Shown here one piece after another: positions 25,083 to 33,130 of a stretch of DNA of 64,000 nucleotides. The translations under genes were made by a program, and so were the position numbers. The stretch is from PALSA-693 sp963834725 (GTDB lineage: Bacteria > Actinomycetota > Acidimicrobiia > Acidimicrobiales > Palsa-688). The notes under the pieces were generated by a model. The model was not told the origin of the DNA and searched no databases. It worked only from the letters and a program-made list of their open reading frames with translations. The stretch covers positions 992,001 through 1,056,000 of the forward strand of contig CAWICN010000001.1 of the NCBI GenBank assembly GCA_963834725.1, in the 5' to 3' direction. How positions within the stretch are numbered: the stretch's first letter is position 1; the number at the start of each line of letters is the position of its first letter.

Positions 25083-26468
25083 TCATCGCTCCGGGATACG
25101 CGCCATCCGCCGCGCCCTGGCCTTGGCCGCGTCCGTAGGAGACGTTCGGAGTGTCGCCATGCGTTGGGCGTAGAGGCCCCCGCCCACCATCTGGTTGGTG
25201 ACCTTGGCCCAGCCTCCGTAGTGATCGGCGGTGAGATCGCGGATGACGTGAAAGATCTTCATGCGATCCTCGCCGGTGACCCCCTCCATGGTGCGGAGGT
25301 ACTTCTCCATGTACATCTGCGTCTCAGGGTTGTCGTAGTCGGCCACGGTCGGGCAGGTCAACAACAGCGCACCGGACATGTCGTGCAGGTAGGCCACCAT
25401 CTCGTTGAACAGACTTCGGCCGTAGGCCATTGTTGCGTACACGTGGTTGTCGGCCGGAACCACCATCCCGGTCTCGGTGGTCGTGGCGTGCGCCAGGGCT
25501 GCCGTCCATCCGGCCCGGCACATGGAGGCCCACACCGCCATATGGCTCAGCTTGTCGAGAATGTGGGTGGCTGTGGGTACCCCATTCATCTCAACGATGG
25601 TCTGGGACAGGCCATAGATCAGCTCCGCCTCGTCCGCCATGTTGGCCGCGGCCCGGGCCCGCTCCCAGGTCCCCATGGCCTCGGCCAGTGCGCCTGAGTA
25701 CTCCACCTCGCCATCGAGGAAGACGCGATCCGAAGGCACGAACACCTCGTCGAAGAGCACCGTGCAGTCGGGAATGCTCCGCTCGCTGCTGATCGGAAAA
25801 TGCCGCGCATCCTCAGCGCGGGGCGCAGTGGTGATGCTGATCACCTTGAGTCCCGGACTGTCGACCGGAACCGCACAGGCGATCGCCCGGTCGGCCTCTC
25901 CCTCCGGTAGCCGGCCCGGCGGAACGACGCACAGCTCGTGCACCACGGCCGCCCCGAGGACGTGCTGCTTGGCGCCCTTCAAGACGACACCGTCGCGCAT
26001 ACGGCGCACTACTCGCAGCTCGCCACCGTCCTGCACCGCCGCCGCAGTCCGCAGGTCGTCCTGTCGAACCCTGTGGAGAAACGCCTCGATGCGGTCGCGG
26101 TACTCAGGCTTGGCCTCGGCCAGGCGCGGCGCCACATTGACCAACGCCATACAGCCGGCCGTACTGGCCGCGGTCACATCCGCCTCGATCAGGAAGTTCA
26201 TCTGCTCCTCGAGCTCGGCGGGTGTCGCGGCCTGATCGAAGATCGGGTTTCGGGCTCCCGGGCCGGCCGAATACGTCCGCTCGTAGGTGCTCGCGACCCA
26301 GTCGACCGAAACCCGCAAGAGCGGGTGGGTGACGGGGTCTACGACGAGCTTCCCCTCAAGATACGACGCCCGCCCATCCCGAATCGACTGGCGGTAATCC
26401 TCTGCGGTACGCAATCCCTCCACACGCTCCTCTGATAAAAAGTCGTTCGCGCGCGTCGCAACTCGCAA
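25083..26468 (-). CDS. HpaB-family flavoprotein monooxygenase/dehydratase-like, copy 2
   Basis: A 461-residue paralogue of the downstream HpaB-like gene, co-directional with it. It keeps AEDYRQSIRDGRASYLEGKLV, VLKGAKQHVLGAAVVHELCV, VLFDEVFVPSDRVFLDGEVEYSG and HYGGWAKVTNQMVGGGLYAQR. The clusters of aromatic residues around the putative substrate site differ between the copies. Two such genes side by side suggest two substrates or a hetero-oligomer; the function is inferred from family membership only. Confidence 0.87.
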   Translation of the reverse strand: MRVATRANDFLSEERVEGLRTAEDYRQSIRDGRASYLEGKLVVDPVTHPLLRVSVDWVASTYERTYSAGPGARNPIFDQAATPAELEEQMNFLIEADVTAASTAGCMALVNVAPRLAEAKPEYRDRIEAFLHRVRQDDLRTAAAVQDGGELRVVRRMRDGVVLKGAKQHVLGAAVVHELCVVPPGRLPEGEADRAIACAVPVDSPGLKVISITTAPRAEDARHFPISSERSIPDCTVLFDEVFVPSDRVFLDGEVEYSGALAEAMGTWERARAAANMADEAELIYGLSQTIVEMNGVPTATHILDKLSHMAVWASMCRAGWTAALAHATTTETGMVVPADNHVYATMAYGRSLFNEMVAYLHDMSGALLLTCPTVADYDNPETQMYMEKYLRTMEGVTGEDRMKIFHVIRDLTADHYGGWAKVTNQMVGGGLYAQRMATLRTSPTDAAKARARRMARIPER

Positions 26469-26769
26469 CCCGGGACCTACCTGGGGCCGCGATCAACAAT
26501 CCCATTGGATCTTGTTCCCCTGGCACCGATGCAGTTCATTGTCAGACGCATAACCCCAGCAACTTTGGCCGCGTGCAGACTATCTGTGCATCGAGTGTTC
26601 GTCAACCACGGGTCGACAAAGCTGGCGGACCCGCCGCCGCTGGCAGACCGGTCCCCCGGAGCCGAGCACGGCGGCCGCATGGACCTAGAAGATGCCGGGG
26701 ACCCACGGAACCGGCTTCGACGGCTGCCGGCGACGGACCATCCTGCCTCAGGCTGGGTCTGCGTAGGTC
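26469..26769. other. 301-bp intergenic region, no gene seen
   Basis: The gap between the second HpaB-like gene and the SDR shows only short frames with no family features on either strand. It may hold the promoter of the HpaB pair. Confidence 0.5.
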
Positions 26770-27570
26770 TCAGCCGACCCGAGCGGCCTGCCCTCCGTCA
26801 ACGGGTAGAACGACGCCCGTGACGAAGCCCGCTTCGTCCGAGTGGAGGAAGAGGCTCGCATAGGCCACGTCCCACGCGGTCCCCATCTTCCTGCGCAGAG
26901 GTACCGCCCGGTCGCGCCTCTCACGGACCTCCTCGCGGGTCAGGCCCTGCGCGTGGGCTGTTCCTTCGATAGCCATGGGTGTGTCCATAAGGCCCGGCAT
27001 GATGGTGTTGACGCGGATCCCCTGAGCGGCATTCGCCAGCGCCAGCGACTGGCCCAGCGCGTTCATTCCGGCCTTGGAGATCTTGTACGCGGTCAGCAGG
27101 GTCGAAGCCACCGCCGCCAGCGATGACACATTGACGATGCTCCCGCTGCCCTGCTGCCTCATGATCGGTAGAACCGCCTGGCAGGACAGCAGGCATCCCT
27201 TCAAGTTGACGTTGAGTATGCGATCGAAGGTCTCCTCGTCGAGGCGCAGCGGGGAGGCATCTCCGCTACCAATGCCGACATTGTTATGGAGGAAGTCAAC
27301 TTTGCCGAACGCTTCAACACAGGCATTGGCGTAGGCGGCACAATCGTCTCGGCGGGTCCAATCCCCCTCGATGCACTCAGCCGTGCCGCCTTCGGCCCGG
27401 ATCATGGCCGCCGTCTCTTCGGCCGAACTCACCCGGCGGTCGACCAGCAGCACCTGGGCACCCTCCCGGGCGAACACGATGGCAGCGGCCCGCCCGTTGC
27501 CGATCGTCTCGCCGGGCGTTTGGCCCGCTCCGACGACGATCCCGGCCTTGCCCTCCAATCGCGTCGCCAC
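26770..27570 (-). CDS. Short-chain dehydrogenase/reductase
   Basis: A 266-residue classical SDR. The dinucleotide-binding turn is GIVVGAGQTPGETIGNG, longer than the usual TGxxxGIG, followed by VLLVDRRVSS. HNNVGIG, NVSSLAAV and the catalytic AYKISKAGMNALGQ (Tyr and Lys) are present, and the end is VTGVVLPVDGGQAARVG. It lies upstream of the HpaB pair on the same strand but across a 301-bp gap. A role in the same aromatic or CoA-acid pathway is possible. Confidence 0.9.
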   Translation of the reverse strand: MATRLEGKAGIVVGAGQTPGETIGNGRAAAIVFAREGAQVLLVDRRVSSAEETAAMIRAEGGTAECIEGDWTRRDDCAAYANACVEAFGKVDFLHNNVGIGSGDASPLRLDEETFDRILNVNLKGCLLSCQAVLPIMRQQGSGSIVNVSSLAAVASTLLTAYKISKAGMNALGQSLALANAAQGIRVNTIMPGLMDTPMAIEGTAHAQGLTREEVRERRDRAVPLRRKMGTAWDVAYASLFLHSDEAGFVTGVVLPVDGGQAARVG

Positions 27571-27681
27571 AAGGGCCGAGCCTACCGCTCCGTTCCCCCG
27601 ACCGAAACAGAACGAAAGCCCATCAAGCTACGGAACGGCGCCAGGTGTAAGGATAGCGAGCGTCGGGGTGCCGGCATCCAG

Positions 27682-27754
27682 CAGCCCCAACGGGATTCGA
27701 ACCCGTGTCTCTACCTTGAGAGGGTAGTGTCCTAGGCCACTAGACGATGGGGCC
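27682..27754 (-). tRNA. tRNA-Glu (anticodon CTC)
   Basis: On the minus strand the 73-nt sequence folds as a cloverleaf: acceptor GGCCCCA/TGGGGCT with one G-U pair, D-arm GTC..GAC, anticodon arm CTACC-CTCTCAA-GGTAG, and T-arm ACGGG-TTCGAAT-CCCGT. The anticodon CTC reads GAG. No CCA is encoded. The exact ends could be off by one base because of the G-U pair at the acceptor end. Confidence 0.93.
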
Positions 27755-27843
27755 CAGTCGCCGATTGCAGTCTACCCGTGGCCGGCTCCGGCGGGCAGGC
27801 AGAGATTCCGGAATGCCCTGAGCGGTGTCTCCAAGCCTGCCCT

Positions 27844-28608
27844 TCACCCCTCCAGGACCCGGGCACGCAGGATGTCGAGCTGCCGCTCGGGCACTCCGGA
27901 TCTGCTGAGAAACTGCGGAATCGACCCGTATCTGGCCCGAAGGACGGTCAGGAAGTCGAGGATGCGCTCCGGCCGGGGGGCGCGATGCTCGGGTGGGATC
28001 TGGGCGAGAAACGCGGCGAACTCCGGTTCGTGCCGCTCGATCCAGGGAGTGCTCCTCATTTGCGCCGCCTCCGTGAGGCCGTAGTCGGTCGCAATCAGGT
28101 CATCGGGCACCCCGAGGACCTCCAGCACCAGCGCCGCCACGATACCGGTGCGGTCCTTGCCAGAGGTGCAATGGAAGACCGCGGGCAGGGCGTCCTCGCC
28201 GGCCAGGATCCCGAACGTCTCCGCCACCGATTGGGCGAACTCCTCGGCAATCCGAACGTAGCCCTCCCCGGGCGACTGCTCGGCCGGAAAAACCAGCGGG
28301 GGGTCCGAAGGGTCGCGGGGCACCAACCGGACGTTGTCCAGCATCGGCACGTTGCGCCACGTGAGGCCGGCGTCGCTGACGCCGAGTCGGCCGTACTGGT
28401 CGATCTCGGTCGACGAGCGGAGATCGACGACCGTCCGCAACCCCAAACCGCGGAACGCGTCAATATCGACGGCAGTGAGGCGATGCAACGTGTCTGACCG
28501 GTAGAGCGTCCCCCACCGCAGGCGGCGCCCATCGGCCGTCTGATAACCGCCGAGGTCCCGGAAGTTGAAGCACGCCTCAAAGAACACGTGCCGGGTGGTC
28601 TGATCCAC
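27844..28608 (-). CDS. Tyrosine/serine protein phosphatase (Y_phosphatase3 family)
   Basis: A 254-residue protein from GTG 28608 (VDQTTRHVFFEACFNFRDLGGY). The family N-terminus FNFRDLGGYQTADGRRLRWGTLYRSD and the P-loop HCTSGKDRTG (Cys-x5-Arg) at about residue 149 are clear, with general-acid Asp candidates upstream (LDNVRLVPRDPSD). Such enzymes act on phosphotyrosine, phosphoserine or phosphoinositides. The frame extends further upstream (to 28971) but that part includes the tandem repeats and is not family-like. Confidence 0.9.
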   Translation of the reverse strand: MDQTTRHVFFEACFNFRDLGGYQTADGRRLRWGTLYRSDTLHRLTAVDIDAFRGLGLRTVVDLRSSTEIDQYGRLGVSDAGLTWRNVPMLDNVRLVPRDPSDPPLVFPAEQSPGEGYVRIAEEFAQSVAETFGILAGEDALPAVFHCTSGKDRTGIVAALVLEVLGVPDDLIATDYGLTEAAQMRSTPWIERHEPEFAAFLAQIPPEHRAPRPERILDFLTVLRARYGSIPQFLSRSGVPERQLDILRARVLEG

Positions 28609-28639
28609 GGCGGCCGATCTTACGGGGTGGGTCTCCCTT

Positions 28640-28699
28640 GGTCGTTCGACGTTTGGTCGTTCGACTTCAGGTCGTTCGACGTCAGGCCGGTCGACGAGA
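28640..28699. repeat. 15-bp tandem repeat with GGTCGTTCGAC core, 3-4 copies
   Basis: Copies at 28640-28654, 28655-28669 and 28670-28684 share GGTCGTTCGAC; a degenerate fourth copy (GGCCGGTCGACGAGA) follows. The block lies between the phosphatase start and the small gene at 28711. Iterated sites at 15-bp spacing upstream of both genes could be an operator array. Confidence 0.8.
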
Positions 28700-28710
28700 G
28701 AGAATGCGCC

Positions 28711-28923
28711 ATGGCCGAAACCTGGAAGAGCGTACCTGCCACTGACGTCAAAACCGGCGACCAAATCCGTTTGCCATCGGGACAGTCGCTCCTCGTCTCC
28801 CGCGTCGAACCCGCCTTCATGGGCATCCCAGGAATGATCGCATTCATAGAGGACACGCCGGACAGGTGGTTCAAGCAGCCGATGCCCAGCGCGAACTCCG
28901 TGGAGATCCTGCAGGCAGGTTAA
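28711..28923 (+). CDS. Small conserved-looking hypothetical protein
   Basis: A 70-residue soluble protein (MAETWKSVPATDVKTGDQIR...). It has an all-beta pattern with VKTGDQIRLPSGQSLLVSRVE and FIEDTPDRWFKQPM; no catalytic motif is seen. A purine-rich stretch (CGAGAGAGAA) about 9 nt upstream can serve as SD. Codon usage matches the neighbours. Function unknown. Confidence 0.68.
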   Translation: MAETWKSVPATDVKTGDQIRLPSGQSLLVSRVEPAFMGIPGMIAFIEDTPDRWFKQPMPSANSVEILQAG

Positions 28924-28996
28924 ACGGTCCCGCCCACCAGGCCAGGACCGGCGCCTCAGTTGGTCAGCCACCGATCAGTGCAGCAGACTGGTGAGC

Positions 28997-29284
28997 ATGA
29001 TCCGACTCAGCGTGTTCTACCCAAGCACCGAGGGTGCCACCTTCGATCACGACTACTACCGGGACCATCACATTCCCCTGGCCGTCAAGACCTGGGGTCT
29101 CGACGGTGCCGAGATCGACCGCGGCCTGGACGGACCGTACGTCGCAGCCGTCCACTTTCGCTTCCCGTCGCGAGAAGCCATGAACGAGGCCGTACAGGCG
29201 GCGGGCACGGCAGCCGTGATGGCGGACGTCGCCAACTACACGACGATCACACCGGTGCTGCAGACCAGCGAGATCGTGAGCTAG
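28997..29284 (+). CDS. EthD-family small protein
   Basis: A 95-residue ferredoxin-like-fold protein: MIRLSVFYPSTEGATFDHDYYRDHHIPLA is the EthD signature with its Tyr and His-His, and the C-terminal part AAVHFRFPSREAMNEAVQAAG completes the dimeric alpha/beta barrel. EthD was named for ethyl tert-butyl ether degradation; other members are dehalogenase- or monooxygenase-like. GTG at 28991 is an alternative start. It may be transcribed with the 70-residue gene upstream. Confidence 0.9.
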   Translation: MIRLSVFYPSTEGATFDHDYYRDHHIPLAVKTWGLDGAEIDRGLDGPYVAAVHFRFPSREAMNEAVQAAGTAAVMADVANYTTITPVLQTSEIVS

Positions 29285-29285
29285 C

Positions 29286-29717
29286 TCAGCTTCCTGCCGC
29301 TCTTCCGGACGGGCCGGCGTGCACATATACGTGCCCGGAGCGCCGGCCAGCACGGCATACTCGTCGTTGCCTAGTGCGGTCGGCGCCGGCTGATCGGCCG
29401 GGCATGGCGCCAGGGCCCAGTCCGACCAGTGCTCCCACCACGTTCCAGAATGGCGCTCCGCGGCTTGCAACCACGCGTCGGGATCCTCTTCGGGCACCGG
29501 GCCGGCGCAGTAGTGCGCCTTCGGGTTCCCAGGCGGGTTTACCTGGGCCTCGATGTGCCCGGCGTTGCTCAAGATAAAACGTGGTCGGGCCGCCCCTGAG
29601 CTGGGTCGCCCGATAGCACGCCTTCCAGGGCGTGAGATGGTCGGTGGTCGCTCCCGCCACGTAGGTCTCAATCTTGATGCGCGATAGATCGACGGGCGTG
29701 CCGAGCACCCAGGACAT
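29286..29717 (-). pseudogene. phaC: PHA synthase (PhaC) C-terminal remnant, frameshifted
   Basis: Minus-strand reading gives GTPVDLSRIKIETYVAGATT, DHLTPWKACYRATQLRGG and, after an extra T in a TTTT run near 29578, RFILSNAGHIEAQVNPPGNP and the family ending WLQAAERHSGTWWEHWSDW. These are the catalytic Asp (DHLTPW) and His (NAGHI) blocks of polyhydroxyalkanoate synthase. The first two thirds, with the nucleophilic Cys, are missing. The frame therefore cannot be active. No phaB or phasin gene is nearby. Confidence 0.82.
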
Positions 29718-29803
29718 CGCACCGAGTGAAATTCTCACCACCCGTGGCGGCCGTCTATCCTCGTGGAAGCCGCTGTCCAGCGAGCGCCCACCAAGGAGGT
29801 CCC

Positions 29804-30790
29804 ATGCCACGCGCCCTCATCACGGGCATCACCGGTCAGGACGGCCGCTACCTCGCCGAACTGCTCATCCGGAAGGGCTACCAGGTCCACGGCATGATTC
29901 GGGGGCAGAACAACCCGAAGGCGAGAATCGTTCAGGACGAGATCCCCGAGATCGAGTTGATCAGCGGCGATCTCACCGATCTCTCTTCCCTCATCGCCGC
30001 GGTGGAGCAGGTTCAGCCCGACGAGGTGTACAACCTGGGGGCGATCAGCTTCGTGAAGCTGTCGTTCAGCCAGCCGGAGCTCACTGCGGATGTTTCCGGT
30101 GCGGGGGTCCTCCGGATCCTCGAGGCCATCCGCGTCGTGGGCGGCCCCAACAACCCCATCCGCTTCTATCAGGCGGCCACCTCGGAGATGTTCGGGAAGG
30201 TGCATGACTCCCCTCAGCGTGAGACCACGCCGTTCCACCCCCGCTCGCCCTACGGGACCGCCAAGGTCTTCGGTTTCTTCACGACCCTCAACTACCGCGA
30301 GTCCTACGGGATCCACGCGTCAAACGGCATCCTTTTCAATCACACCAGCCCCCGCCGCGGTGTCGAGTTCGTTGAGCGCAAGATCTCGAACACCGTGGCC
30401 CGGATCGCACTCGGCCTGCAGGATTCCCTGACTCTCGGGAACCTCGACTCGTCGCGAGACTTCGGATATGCGGGCGATTACGTCGACGCCATGTGGCGCA
30501 TGCTGCAGCAGGACGAGCCCGGCGACTACGTCGTGGCCACGGGAAGGACCTGGTCGATACGCCAAGTCCTCGATCTCGCCTTCGCCGCCATCGGGATCGA
30601 GGACTGGTCATCCTACGTGATGACAGACGACCGCTTTCTTCGCCCGGCCGAGGTCGACCAGCTCGTCGGCGACGCGACGCGGGCGAAGGAGATCCTCGGC
30701 TGGGAGCCGAAAATGGAGTTTCCGCAGATCCTGGAGCAAATGGTCCGCAGTGACATCGGGCTCGAGCGGGCCAAGGCCGGTTTGGCCTGA
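29804..30790 (+). CDS. gmd: GDP-mannose 4,6-dehydratase
   Basis: A 328-residue extended SDR with a consensus SD AAGGAGGT 3-4 nt before ATG 29804. The NADP-binding GITGQDGRYLAELLIRKGY, the substrate segment AATSEMFGKVHDSPQRETTPFHPRSPYGTAK (with the catalytic Tyr and Lys), and LFNHTSPRRGVEFVERKI match Gmd closely. The enzyme converts GDP-mannose to GDP-4-keto-6-deoxymannose for fucose, rhamnose or perosamine synthesis. No other sugar-nucleotide genes adjoin it, so it is an isolated copy. Confidence 0.93.
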   Translation: MPRALITGITGQDGRYLAELLIRKGYQVHGMIRGQNNPKARIVQDEIPEIELISGDLTDLSSLIAAVEQVQPDEVYNLGAISFVKLSFSQPELTADVSGAGVLRILEAIRVVGGPNNPIRFYQAATSEMFGKVHDSPQRETTPFHPRSPYGTAKVFGFFTTLNYRESYGIHASNGILFNHTSPRRGVEFVERKISNTVARIALGLQDSLTLGNLDSSRDFGYAGDYVDAMWRMLQQDEPGDYVVATGRTWSIRQVLDLAFAAIGIEDWSSYVMTDDRFLRPAEVDQLVGDATRAKEILGWEPKMEFPQILEQMVRSDIGLERAKAGLA

Positions 30791-30837
30791 ACGCCGGCTC
30801 CGCAGTCCCGCCGTCTCGCAATCCGCCTCGCCCAGAT

Positions 30838-30878
30838 TGTGTTATAAAAATCGCGTAATACGCGGTTTTCATAGCACA
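30838..30878. terminator. 41-nt AT-rich palindrome between convergent genes
   Basis: Outer arms TGTGTTAT/ATAGCACA and inner arms AAAATCGCG/CGCGGTTTT pair with one mismatch each around a 5-nt TAATA loop. It lies about 48 bp downstream of gmd and 60 bp downstream of the SDR stop, the place for a bidirectional terminator. Its striking symmetry and low GC would also suit a protein-binding operator left from a lost gene. Confidence 0.65.
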
Positions 30879-30938
30879 AAGCATGGCTGACCCGCCTCCG
30901 GTCGGAGGCCGCCTTCCGGTAGGGTCCCACCGGCCGGG

Positions 30939-31838
30939 TCAGGTGCCCCGTGGGTTATTGAGCTGGAACGGCACGTCCGCGAGGTGGGCAGCCTGCTTCT
31001 GCAACTCCTCGACCGTCCACTGACCGTCCTTGTGGATCTCGTCGACGATGGCGAACGGCTGGAAGAGGTACACGTCGCCGCCCCGTACCAAGAACACCCT
31101 GCCCTTGATCGGGCAGTCAGCCGTGCAGAGGTAGGCCACGAAGGGGGCGATGTTGCCCGGATCCTGGGGCGACCACTCCCCTGTCTCGTCTGGCGCCTGG
31201 GCACCCGGAATCGTCGCTATCAACCTGGTCCATGCGGCAGGCGCGATGGCATTGACCCGAACGCCGTACCGCTCGAGCTCCTTCTGGGCGATGATGGTGA
31301 GGCTGGTGATACCGGTCTTGGCGGCGCCGTAGTTGGTCTGGCCCGGGTTGTTGAACAAGCCGGAAGTGGACGAGGTGTTGACGACCGCGGCGTTGACCGG
31401 CCGTCCCGCCTTGCTCTGCTCGCGCCAGTAGGCGGCAGCGAAGCGCAGCGGCGCGAAATGGCCCTTGAGGTGGACGCGAATGACGTCGTCCCATTCCGCC
31501 TCGGACATGTTCACGAGCATGCGGTCCCGCAGGATGCCGGCGTTGTTGACAAGCACGCTCATGTCGCCGAATGCATCGATCGCCGATTGAATCAACCGCT
31601 CCGCGCCTTTGAAGTCGGCCACGTTGTCTGTATTGGCCACGGCCTCTCCGCCCATGGCCTTGATCTCTTCGACGACCTCGTGGGCGGGGCCGGTGTCAGC
31701 GCCCGAACCATCCTCGGCACCGCCCAGGTCATTGACGACGACCTTGGCTCCCTCGCGGGCAAAGAGGAGCGCATGTTCGCGTCCGATTCCCCGACCAGCG
31801 CCCGTGATCACCGCGATCCGACCGTCCAATGCGCCCAC
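30939..31838 (-). CDS. SDR, 3-oxoacyl/hydroxyacyl-CoA dehydrogenase-like
   Basis: A 299-residue SDR from GTG 31838, seven bases after AAGGAG. NAD-binding ITGAGRGIGREHALLFAREG, the NNAGIL block and the catalytic NYGAAKTG (Tyr, Lys) are intact. The sequence ending (VYLFQPFAIVDEIHKDGQWTVEELQKQA) is that of the HSD17B4/MFE-2-type SDR set used in acyl-CoA beta-oxidation, without the fused hydratase domain. It is convergent with gmd. Confidence 0.9.
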   Translation of the reverse strand: MGALDGRIAVITGAGRGIGREHALLFAREGAKVVVNDLGGAEDGSGADTGPAHEVVEEIKAMGGEAVANTDNVADFKGAERLIQSAIDAFGDMSVLVNNAGILRDRMLVNMSEAEWDDVIRVHLKGHFAPLRFAAAYWREQSKAGRPVNAAVVNTSSTSGLFNNPGQTNYGAAKTGITSLTIIAQKELERYGVRVNAIAPAAWTRLIATIPGAQAPDETGEWSPQDPGNIAPFVAYLCTADCPIKGRVFLVRGGDVYLFQPFAIVDEIHKDGQWTVEELQKQAAHLADVPFQLNNPRGT

Positions 31839-32032
31839 ATCTATCTCCTTTGTCGCAACGGCCCGAAGGCCTCGGACCGGGTACCAGGCCTTCAACTTAG
31901 GCCAACAGTGGAGCGGCCCGCAGGTCCGCGAGCCCCGCCCTCGCCCTCGCCGTCGCCCTCTGCGTGCCGCCCTACGCCTGACCCAGACGCGCACCGGCAT
32001 CGGGGATCACGGTCGCGGCGGGATGAGTCCGG

Positions 32033-32872
32033 TCAGAAGTCGTCCTCGCCCGCCGGTACCGGCGGGATCACCGCGATCGGAATCGGGCTCGCGGTCACCA
32101 GATAGCTGACAACGCTTCCGATACGAAGCGCCCGGAGTCCTCCCGAGCCGCGGCGACCGACGACGAGCAGCGCCGGCTGCTCGCGCTCGGCGAGCCTCAC
32201 CAGCTCCGATCGGGCCTCGCCTTCGATCTCCATGGCCCGCACGTCCGGGCTGACCTCGCCGGCCCACGACTCGATGGACCTGCGGGCGTCGGCGGTCAGA
32301 CGCTGGTGGAGCCGCGGCTGGATCTCGGAGCTGCCGGTCTGCCAGATGTAGGCCGCCGCGACGCGCGCCCCTGTCGTTTGGCCCAGGGCGGTCGCCCACT
32401 CCAGCCCGGCGCGGGCACTGGGGCTCCCGTCGTGGCCGACCAGGATGGTGGTGCCGGCGAGCGGGGCGACGCCCTCGTGTCGCACGATCATCACCGGGCA
32501 GTCGGCATGCTCGATGCATTCCCGACTGACCGAACCGAGCAGCAGTCCGGCGAAACCACCTCGTCCCCGGGAACCCAGCACCAGGCCGCTGTCCGGCGTC
32601 ACCCCCTCCAGGAGGGCCGTCACGGTTCCGCCGCGCCGCGCCTCGAAGTTGACCTGGACGTCGGCGGGAAGCCCATCGAGCAGGGGCGTGGCGGTCCGCG
32701 TGAGCTCTTGCCTGACCTTGTCACCCGTCTGGTGGGCCAGCTTGGGATCCCCCCCTTCCCACGCCTCCGTCACGGTCAGCCGGAATCGGCTGGCCCCCGC
32801 GATCGACGCCGCCCATCGCAGCGCCCACCGGCTCTGATGCGACCCGTCGAAGCCTACGACCAACTCGTTCAT
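32033..32872 (-). CDS. Tandem universal stress protein (UspA)
   Basis: A 279-residue protein with two Usp domains, starting at ATG 32872 after GGGAG. Domain 1 begins LVVGFDGSHQSRWALRWA and ends GSRGRGGFAGLLLGSVS; domain 2 begins ILVGHDGSPSARAGLEWA and ends GRRGSGGLRALRIGSVVS. Both have the G-x2-G-x9-G-S/T ATP-binding loop. Such tandem Usps are common in actinobacteria and respond to hypoxia, starvation or redox stress. The promoter is not identifiable. Confidence 0.92.
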   Translation of the reverse strand: MNELVVGFDGSHQSRWALRWAASIAGASRFRLTVTEAWEGGDPKLAHQTGDKVRQELTRTATPLLDGLPADVQVNFEARRGGTVTALLEGVTPDSGLVLGSRGRGGFAGLLLGSVSRECIEHADCPVMIVRHEGVAPLAGTTILVGHDGSPSARAGLEWATALGQTTGARVAAAYIWQTGSSEIQPRLHQRLTADARRSIESWAGEVSPDVRAMEIEGEARSELVRLAEREQPALLVVGRRGSGGLRALRIGSVVSYLVTASPIPIAVIPPVPAGEDDF

Positions 32873-33063
32873 GAGACTCCCGTCCGTCGACCCGGGCACC
32901 GCGCCGGAGCCCGGATCATAGGCGGGGGACCCAGGTCGTCTCGACGCTCAGCCCGACTCGTCGGCCGCTCACGCCTTGGCCCCGCGACCGGGCATGGTCA
33001 ACGCCAGCGCCAACGCGTTACTCCCCGTCGCAGGGGGTTACCGGCCTCCGTCACCCTCACCCC

Positions 33064-33130
33064 CGGCGGACTCAAGGGCCCGGCGGACTCAACGCCCGGC
33101 GGACTCAAGGGCCCGGCGGACTCAACGGCC
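33064..33130. repeat. 17-bp GC-rich tandem repeat, four copies
   Basis: CGGCGGACTCAAGGGCC at 33064-33080 and 33097-33113 alternates with shorter variants CGGCGGACTCAACGCC and CGGCGGACTCAACGGCC. The block overlaps the last codons of the PQQ-propeller gene, so the C-terminal residues of that protein come from the repeat. Confidence 0.85.

Noticed and set aside
23595..26468. 4-hydroxybutyryl-CoA dehydratase (anaerobic) assignment for the HpaB pair
   Set aside because: The Cys ligands of the [4Fe-4S] cluster are missing in both proteins, so the oxygenase-like branch is favoured.
33064..33130. Second possible CRISPR-like repeat
   Set aside because: The copies are adjacent with no spacers and overlap coding sequence; it is a simple tandem repeat.
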